Origin: Scandinavium ludwigii_A
Lineage (GTDB): Bacteria; Pseudomonadota; Gammaproteobacteria; Enterobacterales; Enterobacteriaceae
Assembly (NCBI GenBank): GCA_050516505.1
Contig: CP191518.1
Location: 1,922,001 to 1,986,000 of the forward strand
Length of the DNA: 64,000 nucleotides
Direction: 5' to 3'
In this document: positions 55,516 through 63,848 of the stretch, piece after piece
How the letters are laid out: every line of letters starts with the position of its first letter
How positions within the stretch are numbered: position 1 is the stretch's first letter
Notes under the pieces: model-generated
Database searches by the model: none
Seen by the model: only the letters and a program-made list of their open reading frames with translations
Told to the model about the DNA's origin: nothing
Made by a program: the position numbers and the translations under genes

Positions 55516-55543
55516 GGGCTGACAACTGTCAGCCCTTTTTTTT
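55516..55543 (+). terminator. Terminator of the opp operon
   Basis: GGGCTGAC (55516-55523), short loop, GTCAGCCC (55528-55535), then eight Ts. It ends 11 bp before the channel gene start. Confidence 0.94.
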
Positions 55544-55554
55544 GTGAGGTTATT

Positions 55555-56397
55555 GTGTTCGTTGCCCCGGTTTTACTCCGCCAGCGTCTTTACCGCATTT
55601 TGTTTGATCAAAGTACCCGCTGCGGACGTCGCGTCGAGGCGTTTTGCGGTTGTTTTGCGTTATTGAGCGTTATTATTATTTTTGTCGAGTCGGCATTAGA
55701 CACTCGCTACCATCTGACCTTCGATCAGTGGCATACCTTCGTCTACCTCGAATTGATCATCACCGCAGTCTTCACCGCCGAATATCTTCTTCGGGTGCTG
55801 TGCTGGCCGCAGCCCGCGAAATATGTTTTCAGCTTTTGGGGCATTATCGATTTAATCACCGTGCTGCCGATGTATGTATTGTGGTTGTGGCCGGAAATGG
55901 GTGTGAATTATGTCTTTGCCTGGCGGGCTCTGAGGACCATTCGTGTTCTGCGTGTGTTGAAGCTGCTGCGATATTTGTCATCGCTGCGAATCTTCTGGCA
56001 GGCGATAGTCAGCGCCCGTCATCAGCTGATGGTGTTCTATTTCTTAATTGCGATTGTCATGGTGGTCTTCGGCTCGCTGATGTACGGCATTGAAGGTCCC
56101 GAGAATGGTTTTGTGACCTTAGGGGCGTCAGTGTACTGGGCGGTGGTGACGGCGACCACCGTGGGCTACGGTGATATCACCCCGCATACCGGTATCGGGC
56201 GGTTAGTGGCGTCGCTGCTCATTTTGATTGGTTACTCGGTTATCGCTATTCCAACCGGGTTAATTACCACGCACATGAGTAATGAATTTCAAAACCGTCG
56301 AAGCATGCGCGGATGCCCGAAGTGTAAGCATACCGGGCACGAAAAAAATGCCAATTACTGCAGCATCTGTGGAACAGAATTGCCACTCGCCAAATGA
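55555..56397 (+). CDS. Voltage-gated K+ channel (KvAP/Kv-type) with zinc ribbon
   Basis: A 280-residue six-helix channel subunit. Seen: S1-S3 (about 28-115), an S4 voltage sensor with arginines every third residue (RALRTIRVLRVLKLLRYL), pore helix and selectivity filter TTVGYGD (near 203-209), S6, then a short C-terminus with a zinc-ribbon-like CPKC...CSIC pair. It lacks the RCK domain of E. coli Kch and is a different channel. Start GTG 55555 with GAGG six bases upstream. The ribosome site touches the opp terminator, so expression needs read-through or a promoter inside oppF. Confidence 0.9.
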   Translation: MFVAPVLLRQRLYRILFDQSTRCGRRVEAFCGCFALLSVIIIFVESALDTRYHLTFDQWHTFVYLELIITAVFTAEYLLRVLCWPQPAKYVFSFWGIIDLITVLPMYVLWLWPEMGVNYVFAWRALRTIRVLRVLKLLRYLSSLRIFWQAIVSARHQLMVFYFLIAIVMVVFGSLMYGIEGPENGFVTLGASVYWAVVTATTVGYGDITPHTGIGRLVASLLILIGYSVIAIPTGLITTHMSNEFQNRRSMRGCPKCKHTGHEKNANYCSICGTELPLAK

Positions 56398-56400
56398 AAA

Positions 56401-56473
56401 TGCCCGGCGGCGCTGACGTTTGCCAGGCCTACATTTTGCGTGTAGGGCCAACAAGCATCAGTGCCACCGGGCA
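56401..56473. repeat. Inverted REP pair (BIME)
   Basis: Two 33-bp REP units in opposite orientation: TGCCCGGCGGCGCTGACG... at 56401-56433 and ...CAGTGCCACCGGGCA at 56441-56473, eight bases apart. They lie in the convergent gap between the channel gene and yciU. Confidence 0.85.
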
Positions 56474-56489
56474 ATAAAGAATTTACGGT

Positions 56490-56819
56490 TTATTCACGCC
56501 ACAGAATATGGCAAATCTTGTGGTCTTTATCGCGACACAACAGCACGCGGGCAAAGATATCGTTTAATTCGCCGCCGTCGGTATCGGCCAGACCAATAAC
56601 CACTTCGGCGAAGAAATCAGGGTTCAAATCGAAATCGACATGTTCCTGCCAGTCCTCGGCCGGGTCAAATAGCTCGGCGCCGCCGCGCTCTTCAAACTGC
56701 AAATTAAAGATAATGATATCCGCAGGATCGAGGTTATCACCCGCTAATTCGAGAAAAATATCGTAGGCCTGCTCGAGCGTTTCGTCTTCGGTCAGGCGAT
56801 TGTTTAAATCCATTTCCAT
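56490..56819 (-). CDS. yciU: YciU, putative DNA-mimic protein
   Basis: A 109-residue, very acidic protein of the HI1450 family, same length as E. coli YciU (EQAYDIFLELAGDNLDPADI; WQEHVDFDLNPDFFAEVVIG). The family has been proposed to mimic double-stranded DNA and bind HU-like proteins; this is not proven. It is downstream of clsA... in the same direction with a 34-bp gap, so the two are probably co-transcribed. Confidence 0.93.
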   Translation of the reverse strand: MEMDLNNRLTEDETLEQAYDIFLELAGDNLDPADIIIFNLQFEERGGAELFDPAEDWQEHVDFDLNPDFFAEVVIGLADTDGGELNDIFARVLLCRDKDHKICHILWRE

Positions 56820-56853
56820 GATGACACCTAGATTTTCAGCTAATGGGCACGTT

Positions 56854-58314
56854 TTACAGCAACGGACTAAAGAAGTAAAACAGTCGCTCGGTGGCGCGTT
56901 GCCACAGCGGACGTTTTAACCAGCGCTGAGCATCCAGCAGGCGCGAGCGGGAAATATAATCATCCTGAACCGCTGCCAAATCGCCGCCAAAACCAACGTC
57001 ATCAATCGCCAGTGTGATTTCAAAGTTCAGCCAGAGGCTACGCATGTCCAGGTTCACCGTGCCGACCAGACTCAGCTCGCCATCGACCAGCACGCTCTTG
57101 GTGTGAAGCAGGCCGCCTTCGAACTGATAAATCTTAACGCCCGCGGCTAACAGCTCGGTAAAGAACGCACGACTCGCCCAACCCACCAACACCGAATCGT
57201 TATTGCGCGGCATAATAATGCTCACATCTACCCCACGCTGAGCGGCGGTGCAAATTGCGTGCAACAGGTCGTCGCTCGGCACAAAGTACGGCGTGGTCAT
57301 TATCAGATATTCACGCGCAGAATATGCCGCAGTGAGCAACGCCTGGTGAATCAAATCTTCCGGGAAACCGGGGCCAGAAGCGATGGTATGGATGGTGTGT
57401 CCGCTCGCTTCTTCGAACGGCATAATATTGGCGTCCGGGGCAGGGGGCAGAATGCGCTTGCCCGTTTCGATTTCCCAGTCGCAGGAGTACACAATCCCCA
57501 TTGAGGTGGCGATTGGGCCCTCCATACGGGCCATCAAATCGATCCATTGCCCCACACCCGAGTCCTGTTTGAAGAAACGCGGGTCGACCATATTCATACT
57601 GCCGGTGTAGGCAATATAGTTGTCGATCATCACCATTTTGCGATGCTGACGCAGGTCCATGCGGCGCAGGAACACACGCATCAGATTGACCTTCAGCGCT
57701 TCCACCACTTCGATTCCGGCGTTACGCATCATCGCCGCCCACGGGCTGCGGAAAAAGTCGACGCTACCGGCAGAATCCAGCATTAATCGGCAGTGCACAC
57801 CCCGGCGCGCGGCAGCCATCAGCGATTCCGCGACCTGATCGGCCATGCCACCTGGGTACCAGATATAGAAAACCATTTCGATATTGTGACGCGCGAGCTG
57901 GATGTCGCGAATCAGCGCCTGCATGACGTCATCTGATTCGGTCAGAAGCTGGAGCTGATTACCTTTAACACCGGCAATGCCCTGGCGACGTTCGCACAGC
58001 TTAAACAGTGAGCTTGCCACCGGGCTGTTGGATTCGGCAAAAATATGATTACAGGCTTTAAGATCATTGAGCCACTTGGCGGTAGACGGCCACATTGCGC
58101 GGGCGCGCTCGGCGCGTCTCTTCCCCAGATGCAGTTCACCGAACGAAAGATAGGCGATGATCCCGACCAACGGCAGTATATAAATGATCAGCAACCATGC
58201 CATCGCTGAAGGTACCGCGCGTCGTTTCATCAGGATACGTAATGTCACCCCCGCGATTAACAACCAGTACCCCAGAATGACCAGCCAACTCACCACGGTG
58301 TAGAAGGTTGTCAT
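56854..58314 (-). CDS. clsA: Cardiolipin synthase A
   Basis: A 486-residue phospholipase D-superfamily enzyme, E. coli length. Two N-terminal helices (3-60) anchor it in the inner membrane; the two HKD motifs are present (HRKMVMIDNYIAYTGSMN and HTKSVLVDGELSLVGTVN). It joins two phosphatidylglycerols into cardiolipin and glycerol. Divergent from yciY, upstream of yciU. Confidence 0.97.
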   Translation of the reverse strand: MTTFYTVVSWLVILGYWLLIAGVTLRILMKRRAVPSAMAWLLIIYILPLVGIIAYLSFGELHLGKRRAERARAMWPSTAKWLNDLKACNHIFAESNSPVASSLFKLCERRQGIAGVKGNQLQLLTESDDVMQALIRDIQLARHNIEMVFYIWYPGGMADQVAESLMAAARRGVHCRLMLDSAGSVDFFRSPWAAMMRNAGIEVVEALKVNLMRVFLRRMDLRQHRKMVMIDNYIAYTGSMNMVDPRFFKQDSGVGQWIDLMARMEGPIATSMGIVYSCDWEIETGKRILPPAPDANIMPFEEASGHTIHTIASGPGFPEDLIHQALLTAAYSAREYLIMTTPYFVPSDDLLHAICTAAQRGVDVSIIMPRNNDSVLVGWASRAFFTELLAAGVKIYQFEGGLLHTKSVLVDGELSLVGTVNLDMRSLWLNFEITLAIDDVGFGGDLAAVQDDYISRSRLLDAQRWLKRPLWQRATERLFYFFSPLL

Positions 58315-58452
58315 AAAAAATCCTTTTGAAAGCCTGTTGTTATGAGTTTACGCGTACGGATTCATCTGGCAAATAAAAACAGGCGGCAAAAGCACTGGTC
58401 AGCCGGGCGCAAGGGTTTATAATGTGCGCTCTTTCATCTCTGAGATGTTGAA

Positions 58453-58626
58453 ATGAAGCGTAGCAGAAACGAAGTGGGGCGCTGGCGGATGCTGAGACAA
58501 GTCAGCCGTCGCAAAGCGCGTTGGCTGGAAGCCCAGTCGCGCCGCAACATGCGTATCCACTCAATCAGAAAATGTTTGGGCGCGCGGCAGCGAAATTCAC
58601 TGCTCTTCGCAATCTACGAATTCTGA
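58453..58626 (+). CDS. yciY: Small basic protein YciY
   Basis: A 57-residue, strongly basic protein starting MKRSRNEVGRWRM and ending LLFAIYEF, aligned end to end with E. coli YciY. Arginines make up about a quarter of it. Function unknown. A strong terminator follows directly. Confidence 0.85.
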   Translation: MKRSRNEVGRWRMLRQVSRRKARWLEAQSRRNMRIHSIRKCLGARQRNSLLFAIYEF

Positions 58627-58630
58627 TAAC

Positions 58631-58666
58631 ACAAGAGGCACCGCATGCGGTGCCTCTTGTGTTTTT
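58631..58666 (+). terminator. Terminator of yciY
   Basis: ACAAGAGGCACCGC (58631-58644), AT, GCGGTGCCTCTTGT (58647-58660), then GTTTTT: a perfect 14-bp stem between convergent yciY and yciI. Confidence 0.92.
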
Positions 58667-58675
58667 GGGCTTGTA

Positions 58676-58972
58676 TCAGAACACTTTCTTGTACGGACGC
58701 ACTTTCACATTCCCATAAACAGCCGCCGCAACATACGGGTCGGCTTCAGCCCAGGCCTGTGCCGCTTCCAGCGACTCAAACTCTGCAATCACTGTCGAAC
58801 CGCTAAAACCGGCAGCACCAGGATCGTTACTGTCTACTACGGGCATTGGACCTGCGGTTAGCAGCCGGCCTTCGTCATGCAGCAATTGCAAGCGAGCAAG
58901 ATGAGCAGGGCGGACCGACAAACGTTTTTCCAGAGAGTCGGCGACATCTTCAGCATAAATCACGTAAAGCAC
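58676..58972 (-). CDS. yciI: YciI, YCII-domain protein
   Basis: A 98-residue ferredoxin-fold protein. Seen: the conserved histidine in RPAHLARLQ and Asp in AQAWAEADPYVAAAVY, forming the putative active site of the YCII family. Function unknown. Start GTG 58972 (VLYVIYAED matches the E. coli N-terminus) with AAGGA upstream; the frame runs on 22 codons without homology. Divergent from tonB. Confidence 0.93.
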   Translation of the reverse strand: MLYVIYAEDVADSLEKRLSVRPAHLARLQLLHDEGRLLTAGPMPVVDSNDPGAAGFSGSTVIAEFESLEAAQAWAEADPYVAAAVYGNVKVRPYKKVF

Positions 58973-59126
58973 GGGCACAGTCCTTATCGGTAAATTGTCG
59001 AAACACGTTATTTCAAAGCGCTGATGACTGCAATGCAAAGATTCCTGGAGGCCCGGCAGGGCGTCACAAGTGTGCTTTTTTTCGCCAACAGCGACAGAAA
59101 GTTGACCGAAGATAAGATGGCTTATT

Positions 59127-59145
59127 GAATATGATTGCTATTTGC
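59127..59145 (+). promoter_or_regulatory. Candidate Fur box at the tonB promoter
   Basis: GAATATGATTGCTATTTGC matches the 19-bp Fur consensus at 11 positions and overlaps the -35 to -10 area (TTTAAA follows at about 59147). E. coli tonB is Fur-repressed from a closely similar sequence. Confidence 0.6.
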
Positions 59146-59192
59146 ATTTAAAATCGAGACATCATTTTTCAACTGCAGCGATTATGACTTCA

Positions 59193-59936
59193 ATGACCTT
59201 CGATATACCTCGCCGTTTTCCGTGGCCCACGTTGCTCTCTGTGGTCATTCACGGAGCCTTAGTGGCGGGTTTACTCTATACCTCGGTACATCAGGTTATT
59301 GAACTGCCCGCACCTGCGCAGCCTATTTCGGTGACGATGGTCGCACCGGCCGATCTGGAGCCACCTCAGGCTGTTCAACCGCCTCCGCAGCCGGTCGTTG
59401 AACCTGAGCCGGAACCCGAACCCGAAGTGGTCCCTGAGCCGCCGAAAGAAGCGCCGGTGGTGATTCATAAGCCCGAGCCGAAGCCAAAACCGAAGCCAAA
59501 ACCAAAACCAAAACCAAAACCGAAGCCGGTTAAAAAAGTTGAGCAGCCGAAGCGTGAGACCAAACCGGTAGAGCCGCGTCCTGCATCGCCGTTTGAGAAT
59601 TCCGCGACGCAGAGCCGTCCTCTGACCAATACCGCGCCTGCCACCAGTAAACCCGTGGCGGTAGCACCGACTGGACCGCGAGCGTTGAGCCGTGGCGAAC
59701 CGCAATACCCGGCTCGCGCCTATGCTTTACGCATTGAAGGCAAAGTGCGGGTTAAATTTGACGTGACCGGAGAGGGACGGGTAGAGAATGTTGAAATCAT
59801 TTCCGCACAACCTTCCAATATGTTTGAACGCGAAGTGAAAGCTGCGATGCGCAAGTGGCGCTATGAACCGGGCAAACCGGGCAAGGGCTTGATCATGAAC
59901 TTCGTCTTTAACATGAAAGGCATTCAGGTTAACTAA
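59193..59936 (+). CDS. tonB: Energy transducer TonB
   Basis: A 247-residue TonB. N-terminal signal anchor (about 12-32) with the ExbB-contacting SVVIHGALVAGLL helix and its key histidine, a periplasmic Pro-rich spacer with Glu-Pro then eight consecutive Lys-Pro dipeptides (59481-59528), and the globular C-terminal domain with the YP motif (EPQYPARAYALRIEG) that pairs with TonB boxes. It energises outer-membrane siderophore and cobalamin uptake. I use ATG 59193 (MTFDIPRRFPW); ATG 59184 is the alternative. The Lys-Pro run is longer than in E. coli. Confidence 0.96.
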   Translation: MTFDIPRRFPWPTLLSVVIHGALVAGLLYTSVHQVIELPAPAQPISVTMVAPADLEPPQAVQPPPQPVVEPEPEPEPEVVPEPPKEAPVVIHKPEPKPKPKPKPKPKPKPKPVKKVEQPKRETKPVEPRPASPFENSATQSRPLTNTAPATSKPVAVAPTGPRALSRGEPQYPARAYALRIEGKVRVKFDVTGEGRVENVEIISAQPSNMFEREVKAAMRKWRYEPGKPGKGLIMNFVFNMKGIQVN

Positions 59937-59955
59937 CCACAAGCCTCGCCCGTCA

Positions 59956-60437
59956 TTACGGATACGAGGCTTGCCCACCCAGCGTTGTCACCATTTTATT
60001 GGTGACAGCGTCGATATATTCCAGTGTGATATTCTGCAATGACTGACCTTTGATCTTGGCGGCGCTGATATCCAGCGTTTCGTCGGCATAAACGCTTTTG
60101 TTGATATCTGTCCATCGACAGTCGTTGTTATCGCGACAGTCCCCTATACGAGTGATAACGGCGTGAATATTGCCCCGAATGGCAATGCGTTGAGCCGACG
60201 TGTCTATCTCCAGGTTGACCTGTGGATGCTCCGGCGGCACGTTGACTACCCCCCAGCTCATTTCAATGCCGACGGCCGCGTTGACGTCATCATTGTCAGC
60301 CGGGACGGTGACATCTGGCGTCGAACCGGGTACGGCATTGATCCACACCCGATAAGAAACCTCTTTTTGCAGGGGTTTGAGGCTCACAAAGCGCAATGAT
60401 TGGCTCGCACCGCCAGGGAGACAGTTTTTATTTTCAT
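59956..60437 (-). pseudogene. Class 5 (CooB-like) fimbrial chaperone, deleted
   Basis: On the minus strand an ATG at 60437, preceded by GGAG, starts a signal-peptide-like MKIKTVSLAV, which runs out of frame after 17 codons. The rest, in another frame to 59956, reads like the C-terminal two thirds of a CS1/CFA-type chaperone: SQSLRFVSLKP, KEVSYRVWINAVPG, GNIHAVITRIGDC. The missing N-terminal strands imply an internal deletion of roughly 70-100 codons. Family assignment is from recalled similarity to CooB. It is the last gene of a decayed fimbrial unit ending next to tonB. Confidence 0.7.
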
Positions 60438-60446
60438 TTTCGACTC

Positions 60447-61045
60447 CTACCTCTGGCTGGTCAAAAAGAGTCTGAGCCTGACGGTGTTCTGTCCGGCTTG
60501 CTTGCTGGCAATGGCAAACTCAGGCGTGGTAAAGCGCAATCGGGAAGGGACGCAGACCACAGATTGTGGAATGCCCGGGAGGTGTACCGATCTCAGTGGC
60601 GCCTTCTGGATGTCACGTATCACATAATTCTGCATGTTATTCATTGTATTGTAGGTTTTCGTTGCCGGGTCGAGAACGTCAAGCCGGTAGACAATGCGCC
60701 TATTTTTGCTTGAATTACCCTTCGTATAGACGGGGAACATTCCGGTCTCGCGGTCGGCTATTTCGCTCATAACCCAGTGATACCGACCATTCTTTCACGG
60801 GCACCGCAATCGTGGCATTCAGCGTCTGATAGCAGCCAATGTCGGCATAATCCTGACGGTCACTATCCGTCGCTGCCTGTCAGCCGATTGGCTTGTACAT
60901 CCAGTACACCGTCAAGATTTAGTGGAGTGGTAGCGGCTGGCATAATTTCCAGCGGCAGGGTAACAGAGCCCTGATCCACTTCGCCGGTCGGGGTGATGGC
61001 CTGTGTACCCAAATTCACGCCCAGTGCGGCTATACCCGTACCTAC
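60447..61045 (-). pseudogene. Fimbrial tip adhesin (CooD/CblD-like), frame-shifted remnant
   Basis: Three minus-strand pieces in different frames read as one broken gene. From 61045: GVNLGTQAITPTGEVDQGSV and LPLEIMPAATTPLNL, ending at a TAG near 60880; then DYADIGCYQTLNATIAVPVK; then from about 60770 to TAG at 60447: RRIVYRLDVLDPATKTY, SVVCVPSRLRF and IASKQAGQNTVRL. The last piece resembles the C-terminus of class 5 fimbrial tip adhesins (cysteine, PxRL, AGxY-type ending). The first piece is the least certain and could be from another fimbrial subunit. At least two frame lesions make it nonfunctional. Confidence 0.6.
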
Positions 61046-61265
61046 TTAATGAATAATTCAGTGAATTTAATAAAATAGAGCGGCATTGCGAATATAAACA
61101 AAAATTGTCAAATTACGTGGAAAAATCAACAGCTAACGGCTGTTGTTTGAACGAGTGTGATATTGATGGCACCAATGGTTAAGGTGTGCAGTCTGCTTCT
61201 AAACCAGCGCCCCTGAGGCCTCCGAAAAGGCCTCGTAATGAAATGGACACTGCCAGGCAGAATAT
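61046..61265. other. Gap between fimbrial remnant and yniA
   Basis: 220 bp without a gene. It holds two hairpins: CAACAGC/GCTGTTG (about 61128-61146) and GAGGCCT/AGGCCTC (about 61214-61236), neither followed by a T-run on the yniA strand. It includes the right edge of the synteny break. Confidence 0.5.
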
Positions 61266-62123
61266 TTATGCGGCCAGTACGCGGTCCAGGGCTTTTTGCG
61301 CATTTACCAGATGCTGCCCACCAAAGAGAATGGCGCGGTTAAGCAGGGTGTAGAGCTGATAGACCGGTTGGCGTTCGAGGAAGTCCGGCGGCAAAGGCGA
61401 CACCGACTGATAACCATCATAAATTTGCGGAGGTTGTTCCGGGTGCAGCGGCAACATCGCCAAATCACATTCCCGATCACCCCAATAGCAGGCTGGATCG
61501 AAAATATACGGGCCGGCAGGGCCGAGTGCGCAATTGCCTGACCACAAATCGCCATGCAACAAAGAAGGCTGGGGCTGATGCGAACTCAGACGCTGATGGA
61601 TGTGCTCAACGATGGCATCTATATTACCGAACGCGAGACCTTTTTCGGCCGCGAGCTCCAGCTGCCAGCCAATTCGTTGCTCAGCAAAGAACGTTGACCA
61701 GCGTCGCTGCCATGCATTGGGCTGAGGAGTAGTGGAAAGGTCGTTGTCGAAATCGAGGCCAAACTGCGGTTGCTCGCTCCACTGATGAAGACGCGCTAAT
61801 TGTTGACCGAGCAGGAATGCGTTATGTGCATCAAGAGGGCGGGGAGGGAGAAACTCCATCACCACAAAGCTATAATCACGGTCACTGCCCACGGCGTACA
61901 CCTCGGGTACAGCAACGGTTTCGCTACGGGCCAATAGGTCAAGTTGATCGGCTTCCGCGGTGAAGATGGGCAGCATTTCTCGCTCATCGCATTTAACGAA
62001 ATAGTCCTGACCACTCACGCGTAAATGCCAGGCGGCGTGAATTTCTCCGCCAGGCAGTTCGTTGCGCAGCTCGATTTCGCCGTCTCCGTGCTCTTTCAAC
62101 AGGCTACAGATCGCTTGCCACAT
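61266..62123 (-). CDS. yniA: Fructosamine kinase family protein YniA
   Basis: A 285-residue fructosamine/ketosamine-3-kinase-family protein (APH-like kinase fold). Seen: N-terminal PGGEIHAAWHLR, phosphate-transfer motif LLHGDLWSGNCA and metal motif FDPACYWGDRECDLAM. The family phosphorylates ketosamines or ribulosamines on glycated proteins for deglycation; the E. coli substrate is not settled. I use ATG 62123 (MWQAICSL); an ATG five codons earlier is less likely. Downstream of pfkB and ydiZ, as in E. coli. Confidence 0.94.
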   Translation of the reverse strand: MWQAICSLLKEHGDGEIELRNELPGGEIHAAWHLRVSGQDYFVKCDEREMLPIFTAEADQLDLLARSETVAVPEVYAVGSDRDYSFVVMEFLPPRPLDAHNAFLLGQQLARLHQWSEQPQFGLDFDNDLSTTPQPNAWQRRWSTFFAEQRIGWQLELAAEKGLAFGNIDAIVEHIHQRLSSHQPQPSLLHGDLWSGNCALGPAGPYIFDPACYWGDRECDLAMLPLHPEQPPQIYDGYQSVSPLPPDFLERQPVYQLYTLLNRAILFGGQHLVNAQKALDRVLAA

Positions 62124-62210
62124 GCTCTCTCTCCCCATGTTTTCTGCCAGATCATAAGGTTAGCGCATAAATGCGGTGGAAAAACTCGAACTGACGCACA
62201 ACTGTGCGTT

Positions 62211-62513
62211 TTAACGTGCCGTATGGGTAGCGTTGTCCTGTAACCAGTGTTCAAAGGTCACTACGCTGACATCGGGCTGGTGGCCGAGTGCGGTTTCCGC
62301 CAGGCCAGTGGTCAGGGCTTTAATATCATCTTCATTTTGCGGGCTGACCAGTCCAAACGTATTGGTGCCCAGATCATGCACTTTGCCGTCGTCGTCTGAC
62401 AGCGTTAGCGTAAACCCAGCACGGGTAAGATGATTATTGAGCTCATTGATTTCGGTCAGCGTCTGTTCATGAAAACTGACCGTCACCACGTAACGCGTGA
62501 TTTCTCCGCTCAT
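62211..62513 (-). CDS. ydiZ: YdiZ, conserved hypothetical protein
   Basis: A 100-residue protein matching E. coli YdiZ (SGEITRYVVTVSFHEQ; KVHDLGTNTFGLVSP). No recognised catalytic motif; function unknown. It lies between pfkB and yniA on the same strand (90 and 87 bp gaps), probably co-transcribed. Confidence 0.9.
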   Translation of the reverse strand: MSGEITRYVVTVSFHEQTLTEINELNNHLTRAGFTLTLSDDDGKVHDLGTNTFGLVSPQNEDDIKALTTGLAETALGHQPDVSVVTFEHWLQDNATHTAR

Positions 62514-62603
62514 CGGGAACCTCGTTGTTAAGCATGGAGTTTTATAGCATAGCCGATTACCGTCAATTTTCGACTTCCGCCGTGGTTTCAGCGGGAGTTG
62601 TGA

Positions 62604-63536
62604 TCAACGTCGGCACAAATATTCGTAAATCGTGTGGGTATTTTCCAACGAGCATAAACGCGTACCTTGGTTGATGGTGGCGGCACTCCCCGCCGCCACG
62701 CCGTAGCGCACCATTTCGTCCAGCGATGCGTTTTCAGCCAGTTTAAGCACCATAGCGCCGACCATGCTGTCACCGGCTCCTACCGTGCTCTGGCTTTTAA
62801 CCGGAGGCGGCACGACCTGAACGCTGCCATCGGCATCGACGCCTAATGCACCCTGTGGCCCCAATGAGACCACCACTCGCCGCGCTTTTCCGCCACGGAC
62901 AATCTCTTCGGCCGCTTTGCGTACGTCATCAGGCTGCGTTAATTCCCGCTGCACCAGTGCGCTAAGTTCTTTCTGGTTTGGTTTCACCAGCTCAATCCCG
63001 CCGACGTCCAGCGCGGCGGAAAGGGCGTCACCGGAGCTGTCCACCACGCAGCGAATACCGTGCTGCTGGGCTGATTTGATAAGCTCTACTAGCTTCGCCA
63101 CATCTACACCGGGCGGCAGACTGCCACTGATAACCAGAATCGCGCCGACTTCGATTTGAAGGACTTTCCGTTCAAGTTGGTGCAATTCATCTTCGGTTAA
63201 TGCTGCACCTGGCATCACAAAGCGATATTGCTCGCCGCTGGTTTCGACATGGACGTGCAAGTTTTGACGTGTCCAGTCGTGGGCGGTGATCGTTTGCACG
63301 GGAACGTGCTCATCGGCAAGCAGGGACACCAGATGTTCGCCGGTTGCGCCACCTGCCGGGAAAATGGCCGTAGATTTGCCCCCGAGAAATGTGATGGCTC
63401 GGGCCACGTTAATTCCGCCGCCGCCAGGTTCAAATACCGGAGCACTACAGCGTAATTTACCTTCAGGATAAATTTGCGGAGTCAGCGTCGCGCTGTCGAG
63501 AGAGGGTGCCAGCGTAAGCGTATAGATATTAACCAT
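62604..63536 (-). CDS. pfkB: 6-phosphofructokinase isozyme II
   Basis: A 310-residue PfkB/ribokinase-family enzyme that makes fructose 1,6-bisphosphate; the minor isozyme in E. coli. Seen: substrate motif PGGGGINVARAITFLGG (first PfkB signature), KPNQKELSALV (ATP/Mg-binding), and the second signature with catalytic Asp in TVGAGDSMVGA. It ends in YLCRR. Divergent from ydiY. Confidence 0.97.
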   Translation of the reverse strand: MVNIYTLTLAPSLDSATLTPQIYPEGKLRCSAPVFEPGGGGINVARAITFLGGKSTAIFPAGGATGEHLVSLLADEHVPVQTITAHDWTRQNLHVHVETSGEQYRFVMPGAALTEDELHQLERKVLQIEVGAILVISGSLPPGVDVAKLVELIKSAQQHGIRCVVDSSGDALSAALDVGGIELVKPNQKELSALVQRELTQPDDVRKAAEEIVRGGKARRVVVSLGPQGALGVDADGSVQVVPPPVKSQSTVGAGDSMVGAMVLKLAENASLDEMVRYGVAAGSAATINQGTRLCSLENTHTIYEYLCRR

Positions 63537-63713
63537 CGATTACCTCCATTTATGACCCTGACGAGTCGCCGATTTTATGGTCAGCGGTAAGCCTGGCACC
63601 TCGAAGGGTGATAAGAAAGTGACAAGGATATGATTTTTCGCAAATTTACAATCCCTAACGGCTGCCTTTATATATGAAATTAAATGTCATTTGAGATCGT
63701 TCTTATTCAAAAA
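63537..63713. promoter_or_regulatory. pfkB-ydiY divergent promoter region
   Basis: 177 bp, AT-rich, between pfkB and the ydiY leader ORF; it must hold the pfkB promoter and that of ydiY. GGAGG just before the pfkB start (63542-63546 on the minus strand, read as the complement CCTCC) is its ribosome site. No other feature seen. Confidence 0.4.
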
Positions 63714-63848
63714 ATGAAACAAGAATTCATTGCTATGTTATTCACGCCTTTTTATAATTTGTTACCTTTCTTAGGACCGCCTGTTGTTGATCCTCGCGAA
63801 AGTTTCCGGGACCGTAATGGTCTCTTTTTTTGTTGTACGGACTCATAA
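63714..63848 (+). other. 44-codon leader ORF upstream of ydiY
   Basis: ATG at 63714 opens a frame ending in tandem TAA TAA directly abutting the ydiY ATG and in the same frame. Predicted peptide begins MKQEFIAMLFTPFYNLLPFL and ends FFCCTDS, so the first half is hydrophobic. No good ribosome site is seen, so translation is unproven. The ydiY hairpin lies within it. Confidence 0.3.
63773..63831 (+). promoter_or_regulatory. Candidate transcription attenuator before ydiY
   Basis: GGGACC (63808-63813), loop GTAAT, GGTCTC (63819-63824) and seven Ts form a terminator-like hairpin 20 bp before the ydiY start. AGGACC at 63773-63778 could pair with the same GGTCTC and prevent it from forming, a terminator/antiterminator pair. 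Regulation is inferred. Confidence 0.5.

Noticed and set aside
60384..60470. Reading the fimbrial chaperone remnant as continuous with the adhesin through a frameshift at a five-A tract (60463-60467)
   Set aside because: A proper stop, ribosome site and signal-peptide-like start lie between them, so two adjacent genes with a deletion explain the sequence better.
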